A DNA stretch of 64,000 nt from Gonatopus flavifemur (taxonomy: Eukaryota > Arthropoda > Insecta > Hymenoptera > Dryinidae). The notes under the pieces were generated by a model. It was not told where the DNA came from and searched no databases. It saw nothing but the letters and a program-made list of their open reading frames with translations. Numbering within the stretch: position 1 is the first letter of the stretch; the number at the start of each line of letters is the position of its first letter. The stretch spans positions 73,214,001 to 73,278,000 of the forward strand of contig JAFFJZ010000001.1 in NCBI GenBank assembly GCA_018340375.1. Reading direction: 5' to 3'. Position numbers and translations under genes: made by a program. Shown piece by piece: positions 34,800-48,144 of the stretch.

Positions 34800-36722
34800 C
34801 ATTTACAAAGGTTTATTGAATTATGAGAAAGTTCAAAATGCCTGTTTTGCGGTGTGATTTATTTATACTTGATGAATTGAATGAGATGCAGATGCATTAT
34901 GAATTCTTTTGAGCAGATTACGTGTTCTTTCTGAACTTTTATATGTTTTTATTTCTACTACGGGTATACTTTTGGAATTATTTTTGAATTCAAATGAATG
35001 GTTGTGCGTATTCTCAAATAATTCCCTCAAAAAGCGTGGCATTCAAATGGTATTCTCTAAGAATTGTTTGAGAACTAGTTGTGCTGTCTGGGATTTCTTC
35101 ACCAGCGATGCGAAGAAACTCAATTAAATTTCACCAGTTTGTTGAGCTGACTTATTATGTTGAAGATTTTATATAATGATGTTTGTGTGTATGCAGTGTA
35201 GATGGAATGTTTTTTACATTCGTGTCCTGATTTTAGTGCAGCGGAAATGATTTATAAATACTGGATAATATTGGAATATACATACCAAAAATGATCGAAA
35301 GCACTGTGTATCAAAGAATAAGAGAACTTGAACTTCTTCGTAAAATCAATTATCACAATTCTGTAAAGGTAGGAATCATTGAAAATGACATGAGATAATT
35401 CTTGATATATCTACTGTGGATCATTTCAACCGGATGCGAATCATATGAGGATGAATATTCTATACCTCAAGATAACATTTGAGATGAAGGATTGAATACC
35501 AACAGTGGAATTCCATTGTACAGTATTCTTCAGTATCGATAACTCCTCTGACGGAAACTCGAGAGTTACCAACAGTAGAGTTCAAATTTGGACAGCAAAT
35601 CTGTGGAATGGATAATTTGCGTTTTATCATCTTTGGAATAAGAAGAAACTGCATTATCGACGAAATCAATTATGTGGTCGGTATAAAAGGTACTTGAAAA
35701 TACTCACCCACTCATGATTTTCGAATAAAATATTCCTTTATCCTCTATAGAGACATTAACTCAGAGGGAAACTTAGTGCGACAAAATGTGATTTCATCCA
35801 ATAACATGTATGAAATATTCCTGTGAATAGATGAGATTTTATTCTAATTGACGGAATCCCGAGTCAAAAGTCTCTCAAAGTTGAAATTAATTTATATAAA
35901 AGTCGATATAATTATGTATAAATTATATAAAATTTTGAAAATTTCTGGTTTTCAACTGCACAAAGTATTCCATTAGGTCAAAAACAATTTCATCCTTCGA
36001 AATAAACTGTGATGAAGTTGAAAAAAAACAAATTCTATAAATGCCATGTGATGAGATGTTATTTTGTCACAACAACGGTTTTATTTCAGTACATTATTGC
36101 AACATAATAAATGAATTATGAATGACTCAATTTCTATCGACGCGATTAAGAATTTTGAATTTCGGAAATCTTTCCAGACCACAAATTCCAACCCCAATGT
36201 TCGAAACTTTGCATACGCGTAGATGAAATTGAACATGAAACTCCTCTAAACTGAGGTATTTGAAGGAGTTCCACATCAAACTCACGTATAAGGATTGTAG
36301 AGGTACGTTGCATATTCAATTCGAACTACGTGCGATTATGTTCTGTGATGTTAATCAAAGGTTTTCTCATTATATTTTGCGGTACGATATCCGTACCGCG
36401 AAATTACAGATCGGATGTAATTTATACTCTTGTAGAAATGAAGCAGACATTAGTGGATTGAGAACAAATAGAGATATGAAATATATCGGTAGAAACACGG
36501 GTGGAAACATTCTCAAAATTGAATATAAATTGCATATAATTATATAGGACGTGTACATAAACCATATTGAATTGTACGTGAATTATATATAATTTCGAAA
36601 ATGTTTACTCTAGGGAAGTTTTCAGAGTTCTGATTCATTGAATTCATCAAGAGAGGAATTGAACCATGATTGCAGTTCAAGGTAGTACAATCATCGATGA
36701 TTGTATATCATTCAGCTGAATA
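34800..36722. other. no gene recognised
   Basis: AT-rich DNA. It contains a small stem GCGGTACG/CGTACCGC at 36379-36399 inside a 95-codon frame (36260-36547) with no recognised domain. Nothing else is assigned. Confidence 0.4.
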
Positions 36723-36905
36723 TACAGGGTGTCCCATTTCAAATAGCCAAGGCTTATATCTCCCAAAGTAATGGGGATGGAAGGGAAAGTCTCGGGAGAA
36801 AGTTGCAGAGTTCTGAGGGGGAGATTTGATGGTAACCTTGACTTCGACCTCAGACTCCATCTTCAAGGTCATTTTTAGGTCAACTTGTGTTTTTGAAATA
36901 AAACC
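36723..36905. repeat. repeat fragment with TACAGGGTGTCCC end
   Basis: TACAGGGTGTCCCATTTCAA starts a GC-richer, non-coding stretch that returns to AT-rich DNA near 36905. The end is of the style seen at mariner and other insect repeat termini; the mariner at 46590-47907 has the similar TACAGGATGCCCGG. No matching opposite end was found, so only a fragment is claimed. Confidence 0.4.
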
Positions 36906-39338
36906 TCCTATTTTTGACTACATCAGATGTCACTGAGTACTATCCGGTGTAGTAGCCAGTACTATTTAGTTCTCTCTGTGTACACTATGAATAAAATTGA
37001 ATGTTGCAGATGCATGTATATACTGGTATCAGGATCAGCATTATCAAACAACAAGGTATCATTTTCAGCAAATGAAATATGCACCATACTTTCTATCAAC
37101 AAGAGAACATCAGATCTCATGAGAATGAATTCAATAATTATAATTATGAAATTCTCCTCCTACATATTTCAATTAATTAAGCAAAATATAGAAGCATTTT
37201 TTCATTTTAATTTTGAAGCTCATGGTTCTGATACGGATGTCATATAAAATTTAATTTCCTAAGTTTCCACATTTCTCGTTTGTCACTTGCACATTTTGTG
37301 TAGGCTTTTAATTCGCAATATCATTAGTATCTCTTTTCACGTTAAACTAGTCCGGTAATTACATGAACTTTTCTTTATAAAATTCTTTTGCAAAAGAATT
37401 TTATGAATATCCTGATAGAGAGAAATGTGGACGTGAGAAGTTCTTTTATCAAAAAGAAAAATAATGAGATAGTGAAATTTGGAGCATATTCATCATTTTT
37501 CACTCCAAATTGGAAAGTCAGTATTCATATGCTGGTGAATATTCCAATAATCGAGTCATCTGAAAATATTGAACTCGTGGTCCTTCATTTCGCTATGCTG
37601 TACAACCAATTCATTTATTTTTATCAAGAGTTGTGTTCCATGAATCTCCAATCGATTCGAGTACTTGATAAGTTTTGAAGATCCGAATCATATGGAATAT
37701 TGGGATTTCATAAAGTTTTTGAACTCTCAAAAAGCGAGCAGGAATGTTCAATTACTGGAGTTATTCTGGAACAAGAGAATCACATATTGTAATTCTCATC
37801 AATATGAACTCAAGTGAATTGTCAATGATTTCGTCATTATGATGCTATTTCGATACTATCTTCAGTTATTCTTTCATCAATTATATCACAATTATTCTTC
37901 GATATCTTCAATCATTTCAAACTGAAGTCATTCAATGAATTACAATAAATTTCGGTTAATTACGTGAGAATAAATTTAATTAAAAATGCTAGTTCGATTC
38001 ATCATTCCGGTTAAGAATTTGAGAATCAAATGAAATTACATTCAACGTTGGAAATGGAAAAATAAACTAAAAAAAAACGTGACACGATGATCATAAAAAT
38101 TTACATCACTTTGTATTCCGACCACTATTGCATTTTCACTTTAATTTGACAATGAAAGACATTTGTTTTTGAAATTTCATTGTCTTCCATACCAGCATTT
38201 TTACTTCCCTCGCTTAATGGATTCGAGTTCTTTTGTCATCCATTCAGTGGAAATTTCTATATCGTTTTACAGGTCATTACAGGAGACATATTACGGAGCT
38301 GAGTTATCCAACATAAATTTTTTTCCTTCGCGAATCACTGATCTTGTACCTCTGATAGTCTATATGGTTGAACCTGAATGAAACGTAACCACAAACAAAT
38401 TAATTACCGTTGGGATGAATTCTGATTCCTGTTTTCAAAGCGGCTTGAAAAGCCATCAAATCAACAATTTTAGAATTTATCTCTCATCATTTTCTCTTTA
38501 AATGTATGAGATTACGGTAGAGTTTTCACACAGCTTAGTAATCGAATCATAAATGATCAGTAACTCTATTACGTTTATTTATTTATATCATCCATCTTGA
38601 GAACAAAATAGATATAATTTGTTATCAACTGATTTATCAGGAATATTTCTTGTCCATGGAATTATGTGTTCGAATTTTTCATAGGAATTGAAAATGAGCC
38701 ATGTGTGAATCATACTTCAGTGAGAATTAACAGGAAACGGGAAAAATGTGAGAACAATTTATTCTCTTCATTTTTATTGGAGGAGAATCGTGTAAGAATT
38801 TTTGTTCCAGCAAAGATGTGAAAAGGAAAACGGAGAGTAAAGTATAATTGTAAAAAAGGAAGGAAAAATACGACTATTTCAAGTATTCATGTTCGAATCT
38901 TCAAATTTCAGGAACATCTACTGGAATTGCCTGGAAAACCCTTGGAATGATTTCTATTTGAGATCAGACACAGAGAATTTACTGCATATAAGTAGAAAAT
39001 ACATTTTAGATAGATTGGAATGTTTTCAGTCACGTATGAGAAACGTTTTGAGAGTGCTTGAAGGAATTAATCGATTATCGATCGAAGATGTAACAGAAAG
39101 TGTAGAATGCATTCAGCACGTTACTGTTACTCACATATTTTGGAAATATACGTAAGGAGGTGGGAGTGGCATGACCAGCCTTTTTTCCTTCATAAACTCC
39201 ATTGAAATTCGTACATCCATCCAAAATATCTTTCTGTAGAGTATTCCTTACGCAATTGAAGATTTCCGCTACAGAGGAATATTTTGAATCAATGTATGCA
39301 TTGTTGCGTACTTTTTCTCAAGTAAATGGTTAATCCCG
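36906..39338. other. no gene recognised
   Basis: AT-rich DNA with frames of up to 106 codons (36927-37247; 37388-37678), all without recognised motifs. The first has a lone element-like end (TTCTCTCTGTGTACA) within it. Confidence 0.4.
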
Positions 39339-39489
39339 AACAGCACATGGCAGAGTAAGTATCTCAGAAGTTACCCCACAGAGCAAAAATGTCTCCAGAA
39401 TATGTCAAAAAATCGCTACGACGTTACAGAAACATCACAACATGGTAGCAATATTCCAAGACATTACTGAGACGTTCTGTGCTGTATAG
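39339..39489. mobile_element. GTGCTGTATAG-type short palindromic element
   Basis: The ends AACAGCACATGGCAGAG and GTTCTGTGCTGTATAG are inverse-like. Inner AAATCGCTACGACGTTACAG and AGCAATATTCCAAGACATTA resemble the 25343-25457 element. There is no coding potential. Confidence 0.5.
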
Positions 39490-39633
39490 AACTTTCGAAG
39501 TTTTTTCGCGTTCAAGTATTTCACAAAAGGGCTCTTATGCAGTTGATACGGAAATTTAGTGTAACAATCATCTCTCGACGACATCATTCCACCCTATTGA
39601 CATTACTGTTACATCCAATTTTCATGATGACTG

Positions 39634-39900
39634 TACACGTAGGGATAAAATTTGCTACCATATTCAATTGGATTACTGAGAGAGCAACATGATTAACTGG
39701 AACAACAAATTTTTTGCTGAACTAGCAAAATTTTTAGTATCACATCCACAATAGCAGACCAATTTTGCTGGAGGAATGAACATTTTTTGCGACCTCAGCC
39801 AAGAAATAGTTTTCGTAGTTGATCAGATCGCTGTGATACCAAATAGATTGATTTTAGAGCAAAAAATCTGCTGCTCCAGCAAAAGGTACTCTCTCAATCT
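39634..39900. repeat. TTTGCTG-word repeat
   Basis: The left end TACACGTAGGGATAAAATTT is followed by words such as CAACAAATTTTTTGCTGAAC, CCAATTTTGCTGGAGG and TGCTGCTCCAGCAAAAGG. The right end is unclear. AGCAAAATCAGGTTTTGCTG with CTTCGTGTTG near 41217-41255 may be the other end, displaced by the insertion at 40278-41126 and an ACTGATTC-rich repeat around it. Confidence 0.5.
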
Positions 39901-40277
39901 CAAATAGTGAAATCTCAATGTTGCTGAAGTTTGAATCGTTCATTGGAACGTATTGGTGAACAAATAAGAAATCCAGAGCTGTTGTAGACTCGAAATCATG
40001 CGGTACATTTTTTGAACGACGTTCCCAGTTCCAAGGAGTTAATTGGAGTGGATAAACATCGATGATTTCTCAAATGTGATGAGTTTGAATTCCCGTTTCG
40101 TTCCAATGAGCGATTCAAATTTCAAAAACATAAATACTCACTGATTGAAGTGGAAAGTCGACTATTGCAAAATAGTGGATGTATACTGCAGAATCAGTGA
40201 ATATCAATCGATTTTGACAGTGAGATGTCACTGACTCAATTAGTGAGAAGTACTTTCAACTACTGAATCAGTGTCTA

Positions 40278-41126
40278 CCTTGTTGAAAAAACCCAGCATG
40301 GTTCAACAAGGAACCAACTTTGTCTCAGCTGGACCAACTTGGTTCCAACCGATGTCAAGTTGGTTCAAGCTGGTGCCAGTTATAGCCCACGATGGTTGAT
40401 CCAACAACCAACATGCGAGCAACTTGGTTGCAACTGATGCTAGTTACAGCCCATGTTGACTGACTCTCAACAACCAATATAGCATCAACTCAGTCCCAGC
40501 TAGACTAACCATATCCAAATCGTACCAACTCAAACTTGACTCATTCCAAGTGCACTGATATCAGAGGGATTCCGAAAAATCACCATGATGCACGTTTTTT
40601 TTTATTCCAGGATTGATTGGAGAACGGTATCAAAAAATTATCAACAAATATAAGTGTATTGTAAATGCAAACATCCTTACAAACTGATGACCGAATCGTG
40701 GGATCTGCCCAACTGCGAGATTTAGAGGAACGATATCCTTCAAATTGATCATAAAAATCTTGAAATGTCAGTAGCACAAAACTGTGGCGCAATTTGATGA
40801 AAATGTCAAAACTCTGAATAAGTCGTACAGAGGTTGTGTTCTACTGGAATTTCGAAGATTCATCCATAACCATCTGAAGCTATACCAAGCATGGTCTGCC
40901 CCAGATTGATACTAAGACTGGGGAGAACCATGCAGGGTAGTACCGACCTCTAGGTAGACTCATATTAGATAGTACGAGTCTAGGTAGAATCAACCTGATC
41001 CCATGTAGGTTGATCCTACGCAGCATGGTCCTACCTGACATGGTTTAACCATGTAACCGAATTTCTACTGGTCCTGCCCAGCATGGTCGAGCCTAGCTGG
41101 AACCCAGCTGGGTTTTTTCAACAGGG
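40278..41126. mobile_element. CCTTGTTGAAAAAACC-TIR element, TA duplication
   Basis: The ends CCTTGTTGAAAAAACCCAGC and GCTGGGTTTTTTCAACAGGG are inverse copies (one mismatch in the outer half), flanked by TA (40276-40277 and 41127-41128). Both ends of the interior are built from CAGCATGGT/GGTTGATCC-like words, while the middle (~40560-40870) is plain AT-rich DNA. There is no transposase. It lies inside an ACTGAATCAGTG-word repeat (~40140-41230). Confidence 0.8.
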
Positions 41127-41354
41127 TATCCATTGATTATGCAGTGAAATCCCGCTGATTCCATCCAGTAAATGCAAACCAATGGAATTCCACTGATCCA
41201 AATTCAGGGAGTACCCAGCAAAATCAGGTTTTGCTGTTATAGCGAATTCTTCGTGTTGCGGACATTTGAATATAATTTCTATGATACTCATACTTTCGGG
41301 AATGCCCGTATCCCTTGGAAACAGATTTCAAATCTTCAAAGTATTGCACTGTTA

Positions 41355-41656
41355 CACTGACAAACAAACGACTTGGTTGAAACATTGGTGATCGCGATAA
41401 GTTGAAATCTGGTTCGATCCACCAGGAAATGTGATGGTGATGTCCAGAAAAAGTGATTGAAGCTAAACTAAACTACATTCCTCAGGTTATCACACCAAGA
41501 AAAGAATCTGGTTTTTCTAACATGGAACATGTAGTTAATTTTTGCTTCAACCATTTTTTGTGGACATCACAATTCCTCACATTTCCTGGCGGATCGAACC
41601 AGATTTCAAGTTAATGCGACCACGAATGTTTCAACAAGGTCGTTCTTCTGTCAGTG
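41355..41656. mobile_element. CACTGACA hairpin MITE, ~95-bp arms
   Basis: The left end CACTGACAAACAAACGACTT then GGTTGAAACATTGGTG pairs with CACGAATGTTTCAACAAGGT then CGTTCTTCTGTCAGTG on the right. A second block, GAAATCTGGTTCGATCCACC then AGGAAATGTGATGGTGATGTCC, pairs with GGACATCACAATTCCTCACA then TTTCCTGGCGGATCG. The loop is about 100 bp of AT-rich DNA. The GGTTCGATCC word is not a tRNA B box here, because it is part of the palindrome. Confidence 0.82.
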
Positions 41657-42929
41657 TGGAAATTTGATCTTCCGTAACGACTTTTCAGGGTGTATATCCG
41701 TTCATTAATTCTGTGTTACAATTTTATTCCCGATTTTCGTTGATTCCACACCGATTTGTGTTGTATTTTGGAAATTACCACCGATTTGAGTATAATCTCT
41801 ACACAATCTCGGTCTGTATATTAATTATCAATTTGGTTTTCATTCTTTCAATCGATATTGGTTTATCGAACAATTGCATCATAACCGTAGTCCATGACTC
41901 ATGTTTTTCTTGGCGTGAAATCCTTTCATTTGACATTTCATTTTGAATTCCATCCGATGATGGTTGTTTCTCAGTTAGAACTTTCCAAATCCTATCTCAC
42001 TGCATGCAGCAAGTGAACTTTAAGATGTGAGAAATGATGCTTCAAATCCCTATCGTATTTATCAAAGATTGGAGATATCGCTAACTAAAGTATACCTTGG
42101 AAATCTCCTCAGCTTGGAGTATTACCTGCATAGAAGATAAGACTAGCCACATATCTGATGAAGTTCACTGAAATAATTATTCAGCATGACCAAAACTACT
42201 TCATCCCAGGAATACTGTCTTGTTTATTCGATAATATCAACGCTGTATTCTAATCCGTTCAATCGAAACCACGTTTCTTATGATAAATAATGAAATAAAT
42301 TCAATAAAACATGTGAATCATTAGGAATGCGTGATAAAAGAGCCAAAGGAAGCCTTCGACATTCCTCTCCACACCGTTTGCATTATCCAATAATTTATCA
42401 AACAATATTCATACACTTTGATACTTACTGCAAATTTACGTATTAAACAATTTTCACTGCATACACGAGCTCTTCAGTGGGAATTGTTTCAATCATCGAT
42501 ATTCGTCGACGAATCTATTACCAGTGTGAAATTTAAATAAACCTCTGCATCATTTGATATTTGGATCCGTGAATAATATTGCATGGAATGTTTATTGTAT
42601 CTGACAGAACTACCATGAAAATCCGTAGAACAATATTTATATGTATGCTCATATCATCATGCACTCAAATGTAGTAATATCGCATAGAATATTCATCGCA
42701 CCTATTAATATTCAATTTATACAGAATTGATAAAATCCTGCAAACATGGAACAACTACGTAGGTATTTCCTTCATGCTTTATTCATTTGTATCCTCACGT
42801 GCGAATCCATCTAGCGTGGAAATAGTGATTTTAGGCATTTTCATATTCAAATATCAAGAAGAATATCATGAACGATTGAACTCCTCCACTTAAATATTAG
42901 AAAACCTGTGAATATTGCCACTAAATCAT
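41657..42929. other. no gene recognised
   Basis: AT-rich DNA with one 77-codon Ile/Phe-rich frame (41713-41946) that has a hydrophobic stretch. Hydrophobic frames are expected by chance at this composition. Confidence 0.4.
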
Positions 42930-43200
42930 CCCTAGTAGAAATTTGATCAGGTGTTCCCTATTTTTGATAAGATCCTGATCAGGTTAGAATCCGGAAACCG
43001 TGAATAAGGAAAATCTTATGAGGCTCTTACAAGGGATTTATCTGATTTCCCTGATAGGATTCAAATACGGTTGTAACGCGGGGGTACAATAGGGTTCGGA
43101 TGAGATTTCCATAAAATTGAGCGAAATGGGGAACCTCGTAAGGAAATCAGGCATGCCTAGTCAGGCCCTGATATTTTCCCGTCTAAAATTTCTACTAGGG
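42930..43200. mobile_element. CCCTAGTAG-type MITE
   Basis: The ends CCCTAGTAGAAATTTGATCA and GTCTAAAATTTCTACTAGGG are inverse. The interior repeats CCTGAT(C/T)AGG-like words (GATCCTGATCAGG, GGCATGCCTAGTCAGGCCCT). It is the same family as 11101-11229 and 56816-57299. Confidence 0.7.
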
Positions 43201-45269
43201 ACATCTCATACAAGCTGGCAATTTCAACGAAATAATCAAATTGTAGTGTAGTTACATGGATGATGATTTTGTTATGGGATAATGACGTGAATCGGAAAAC
43301 ATTCGTTCGATAATAAATCAGAATGAAAGTAAGATCTGAGAACAATGATTGTTCTTTATCAATATGATTGAGCGACATATATATTAACGAAATAATTCCA
43401 TTCATATTGTGTGCACGAAGTAGAATGTACGTATCATATTTTTGACGATGAACATTCATTAATTGTTATCCTAGGACCAATAATTGCTTGTCGTATCAGA
43501 AAATACAGATCTCATATTCTATCTCGGTACAATTCATTTGGCTGACATGGTCAAACTGTTACTACTGGCATAATACAACTCGCCGATCCCGCATTCTATG
43601 CGTTTGGTTGGTATGCTCTATCATTACGATGTTGATATATTATGACATGGGGAAGCGTGTGTGATAAACATACCCTGTATATCCTCGAAATATGATTCTT
43701 AAAATGAATGTATTCCATCAGATAACATGCATTAAATAATCACACAAATTGAGTATTTCAGAATTCATCATTCGGTTTCTAGAAGCATTTGCGTAGTCAA
43801 AATGCAAACAGTGTTTTCTATTTGGCAAAATTTAATTTGAGGCATTATTTTTATATTCATTTTCGAATTCAAATCACTCAAAATTCACATTGTTCGCTAA
43901 GTTGGAGCAAGGTGAAATACTACTTCACAGGAGTTAAAGTATCTTACAATATTTCAATTCGAAGTTATACTCACTTGACGTTTTTGAGATTTCACCCGAT
44001 CAGAATTCAGCAACTTTTCATATGAAGAAAATTAAATTTGAATTCATTTGAATTGACTGAACTTTGTTTGAATCAAACAAGTTCCTATTCAAATATGAAC
44101 CCACCAGAATTTTAGTTGAATCGAATGAAAAAAATGTATTCCATCCAAATGAACTTTTATTCATTTCGAATAAAATTCACTTAAATCAAATTAAAGTGTA
44201 TTGGATGCGATGAAATATTCTTCTGGGTGTAAATTCATTTCTATCATTTCTATTTTATTTTCTTCGACTCAAGAAATGATGTGAAACTCAAGTTTGTACT
44301 ATTTAGTGTTTTGGAATAATATGGATGTGAAAGAAACTCCAAATATTCATATCTCAGAAATTAATTCTCAAAATGAATTTTATCAAATATGGTATAATAT
44401 CATTATTCATTCGGAGCTCTTCTTTTCATCTCACGTTTGTATTCAGAGAAAAAATGTCAGGCAAAGAATCAAACGAAATCAAAAGCAGTTGCACGAAGTT
44501 CGATATCAACGCAGCATAAAGGCTCTACCGATCCCGATCATCTCAGCAGGAGGATTGAATTCCACGTCAAAGATTTCTCCGGTACAACCATAATCCCCAT
44601 CCAATGATTCCGATTCGCATTGTTCGTCAGTCAATTCTCAATTTTCATGTCACACCTTTAGAAGTGAAGGAACGTTGGATCATTATATCTGCTCTGGTTT
44701 ATTCAATTTTGTTCCACATTAGAATATTGAATCGTCGCTCCTCTTTAAAGTTCGACCTCGTTTATCAAGTATCTCATTTCGCGCTTTTTCTCTTAAATCT
44801 AGAACGACTCACCTTGAAAGCAATTAATTCTGATAATAGTTTCTAAAATCTGCACATTGATTCGACAAAGGAAGTGCATTATCGTTTATTGATATAATTT
44901 TCCAGAGTAAATATTCTAACACCTTTAGGATGAACGATGTGTATTCTAAGTCACTCTGCTCGGAAATTGAGAACATTATGTGATATATTAAAATTCACGA
45001 TATTCGTTAAACGTCATATAAAGGGCATTGTGACTGTAGAAGGCTCAACATGAGGAACATATTCATCATTTCTTGTTTGTATGAATAAAATTTATCATTT
45101 ATTCAAAAAAGTGATTGAGCATACATTTAGTACACATATCAAAGTAACAGAAAAAATTTTTTCAACGAAGAAAGGATTGCAAGTGAAACTCTAAACGCGT
45201 TCTTCTTGAAACCACTTTTCAAAGACAGGATATGATTTATGCACGTGAGAATCATACACGTATTGATTG
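43201..45269. other. no gene recognised
   Basis: AT-rich DNA. Frames of up to 100 codons (43157-43459 minus; 44294-44593 plus) overlap repeat sequence or lack motifs. GAATTCATTTGAATTGA-like words repeat around 44030-44200. Confidence 0.4.
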
Positions 45270-45596
45270 TACACGGAAAATGAAACTCAAAAGTATTTAC
45301 ACTAATAATTTTTGTCTAACACATAATATTTTATGCAATGATTATTCGTGCACGTTTAATCGATTGACATAGAAATTGTACACGAAATATTTTACAAGCT
45401 TTGAAAATGTAATCAACGAAAATTGTTCACATATTGTTTATGCACGATCAGAAAATGAAATTATTCAGTGTATAATTATTGTACTCCTAATCTAATTCAC
45501 AGTAATTATTCAATAAAACGAAGAAAATTTCTCATATGAATTTCATTAGGTGTACAATCATTATACACTAATTAATTACATTTTTTGTCCGTGCAT
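45270..45596. mobile_element. TACACGGAAAA-type element with TGTACAC words
   Basis: The ends TACACGGAAAATGAAACTC and ATTACATTTTTTGTCCGTGCA are inverse-like. GTACACG, GTGCACG and TGTACA words recur inside and just beyond the right end (to ~45700). The arm pairing is imperfect. Confidence 0.5.
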
Positions 45597-46589
45597 AAAA
45601 TCATGTGCACGATTTTTGTGAATCATTTTTTTTTTCATGCATGAAAAATATTTAGTGTACAATTTTCTTATCAAATGATTTCACGTGCACCAAAGCATAT
45701 GTGTTAAATATGAGGTACGATTTTTGAAGCCAATTCAAAAAGTGATTTCGAGGGAAACACATTTGAAGTTTCACATATGATTTTTTTGTTGTTTGAAAAA
45801 TGTTTTTTGTTACTTTGACATGTGTACTAAAAGTGTCTACAGTCACTTTCTGAAATCAATAATTTTACCTTACAAACAAACTGATGAACATGCTCTTCGT
45901 GTTGAGTCTTCTACGGTGGTCATACCCCTTAAGATAGAAATTGTCATTGGACAATTCAAATTATCGAATGAAACAATGACGAACTTATTTGTTCTTGATG
46001 AGAATCAATTTTGGTTCCATGAAATCCCATGGAATGTAAATTTCGGTAAAATGCAGAAATAGTTTGAGCCCCTGAGAATCCAATGAATGGAGAAGGATAA
46101 GGAGAAAAAGGAGTGAGTATGTTGCTAAATTTATCCAATTATTATTCATTCTTCAAAAACATATCCCTTGTAGAAAAAAATTATGTATGCCTTATATATA
46201 ATTATCCCTCCACACACCACTCCGAATTTCGCTGCTTGGTCAAACTCTCTGAGTCTTTGAAAGATTATTGAATTTTCAAAAGAGAACATGGAGTTTTCAA
46301 GAGTTCATGAGACTTTTGGAACATGCTTTCAACCTCCGGAAACAACTTTCTGAAGTGATAATATCGTAAAAGTATCTTTTACTCTTTTTATAACCGCATT
46401 GAAATCAGGAAGAACTTTGGAAGCAGGAAATCAAGTGGGTCTATAAGTCATTAGTTCACATCGTCTGTAAAGGGTTATTGAAGTTTATGTTAGTATTGCT
46501 AAAATTTGAAGACATATATAGTTATATACGGCGCTACATTCAAAATTTTAAGTGATTATTAGGTGTTGGAATTCATTCGTAGCGTTATA
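45597..46589. other. no gene recognised
   Basis: AT-rich DNA to the left of a mariner. The short frames have no recognised domain. Confidence 0.4.
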
Positions 46590-47907
46590 CAGGAGCTGGC
46601 GTAGGTAGTACAGCATTCCGTTGTTACCTACAATAATCTATTCACCGTGGAACAGCTATTATTGGACGTTATTTGTTTCACATAACCTTTTTTTGAAGCG
46701 TGAAGAACAATTCAAAACATGAATAACATGTCAAAATTTATACCGAATAAAGTGTTTCTGCAGGGAGTCTAACTCCATTACTTTAATATGAACAAAAGTG
46801 CTGCTCATCGTATTTCAGTGGAAGTGTATGGTGAACACGGTCTAGCTGAGCAAACGTGTCGAAAATGGTTTGCACGTTTCAAAACTGGTGATTTTGACTT
46901 GGATGATAAGGAGCGACCTGGCCCAGCCAAAAAAATTTGAAGATACTGATTTGGAAACGTTGCTCGATGAAGACTCATGTCAAACCCTTCAAGAATTGTC
47001 AACATCATTGGGAGTTGACTTATCAACGGTAGGAAAACGTCTGAAAAGTTTGGGCATGATCCAGAAGGAATGACGTTGAATCCCATATGAATTGAAACCA
47101 AGGGACATTCAGAGGCGTTTTTTGACGTGTGAACTGCCGCTTCAACGGCAAAAAATTAAAGGTTTCTTGCATAGAATTGTCACTGGCGATGAGAAATGGA
47201 TCCATTACGACAATCCGGAGTGCAGAAAGTCATGGGTTAAGCCCGGCCAACCAAATATCCATGGGTTTAAGCTCCCGCTCTGTATCTGGTGGGATCAGAT
47301 GAGTGTGATTTATTATGAACTGTTGAAACCGAATGAAACCATAACAGGGGGTCGTTACCGACTACAATTGATGTGCTCAAGCCATGCATTGGAAGAAAAA
47401 CGACCGGAATACTCCAAAAGACACGACAAAGTCATTTTGCTGCACGACAATGCTCGTCCGCACGTCGCAAAACCGGTGAAAACATACCTCGAAACACTTA
47501 AATGGGAAGTTCTACCCCACCCGCCGTATTCTCCGGATATTGCGCCATCTGATTACCATTTGTTCCGTTCGATGGCTCATAGCTTGTCTGAGCAAAAATT
47601 CACTTCTTACGAAGATTGCCAAAAATGGGTCGATTCGTGGATTGCATCCAAAGATGATGCGTTTTTCCGACACGGTATTCATTCCTTGCCCGAAAGATGG
47701 TCGGAAGTAGTTGAAAGCGATGAAAAATACTTTGATCAATGTATTCTTTGATCTCCATTCGAAATGAATAATTGTTTTTCATTATAAAAACGCTACGAAT
47801 CAATTCCGATTCCTATATATATGTTTTTTATAATATATTGTTACATCAACTTTTTATGCATAGCCCCTCAAATAACTACCCGTGTGAAAATTTTTCCGGG
47901 CATCCTG
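46590..47907 (+). mobile_element. mariner element with probable TA duplication
   Basis: The left end CAGGAGCTGG follows TA (46588-46589). The right end CCGGGCATCCTG (47896-47907) precedes TA (47908-47909). Only the outer bases of the two ends agree (CAGGA/TCCTG), so the left TIR is decayed or mis-set. The implied 1,318 bp is normal for a mariner, which supports these limits. Confidence 0.6.
46728..47751 (+). pseudogene. mariner transposase pseudogene (copy 2)
   Basis: The translation runs from ATG 46728 (MSKFIPNKV...) through the helix-turn-helix DNA-binding region, the WIPYELKPRD-type linker, VTGDEKWIHYD, LHDNARPHV and YSPDIAPSDYHLF to a C-terminus ending in QCIL. All three catalytic Asp codons remain (47188, 47446, 47551), the last two spaced exactly 34 residues apart (DD34D). 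Damage: TAA at 46770-46772, a +1 frameshift in the A7 run at 46929-46935, and two TGA codons at 47071-47073 and 47077-47079 where Gly and Trp are expected. A six-residue gap at KPGQPNIHG compared with the copy at the left edge (PGHASTSTTKPNIHG) is a probable slippage deletion between short repeats. It cannot make full-length protein. It is related to, but clearly diverged from, the copy at 1-936, so the two inserted separately. Confidence 0.93.
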
Positions 47908-47929
47908 TATTGAATATATTATCTTGGGT

Positions 47930-48130
47930 GTCCAAACTTAGGATGTCCTAGCCTGAGCCACTAAGGGGCCTAGTCGGGTTGCTGATATTCAGCCTGATTT
48001 CTCTAACTCAGGGACACCCATTTAAGGCCGATATGAGGCCAAGCTGCATGGCCAATGTTTTTCCCTGTTTCGAAAATCTAGGCACACGAAACTACAGCCC
48101 GCATAAGGCCTTGCCCTAATATTGATTCTT
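47930..48130. repeat. GGCC-rich repeat fragment
   Basis: Words such as GGGGCCTAGTCGGGTTGC, TTTAAGGCCGATATGAGGCC and GCCCGCATAAGGCCTTGCCC recur. This is the same style as the tandem units at 54373-54585. No paired ends are clear. Confidence 0.4.
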
Positions 48131-48144
48131 TCTTTAAATACAAC

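Noticed and set aside
41395..41425. GGTTCGATCC as a tRNA B box
   Set aside because: No A box or cloverleaf; the word is part of an inverted repeat and appears in both arms.
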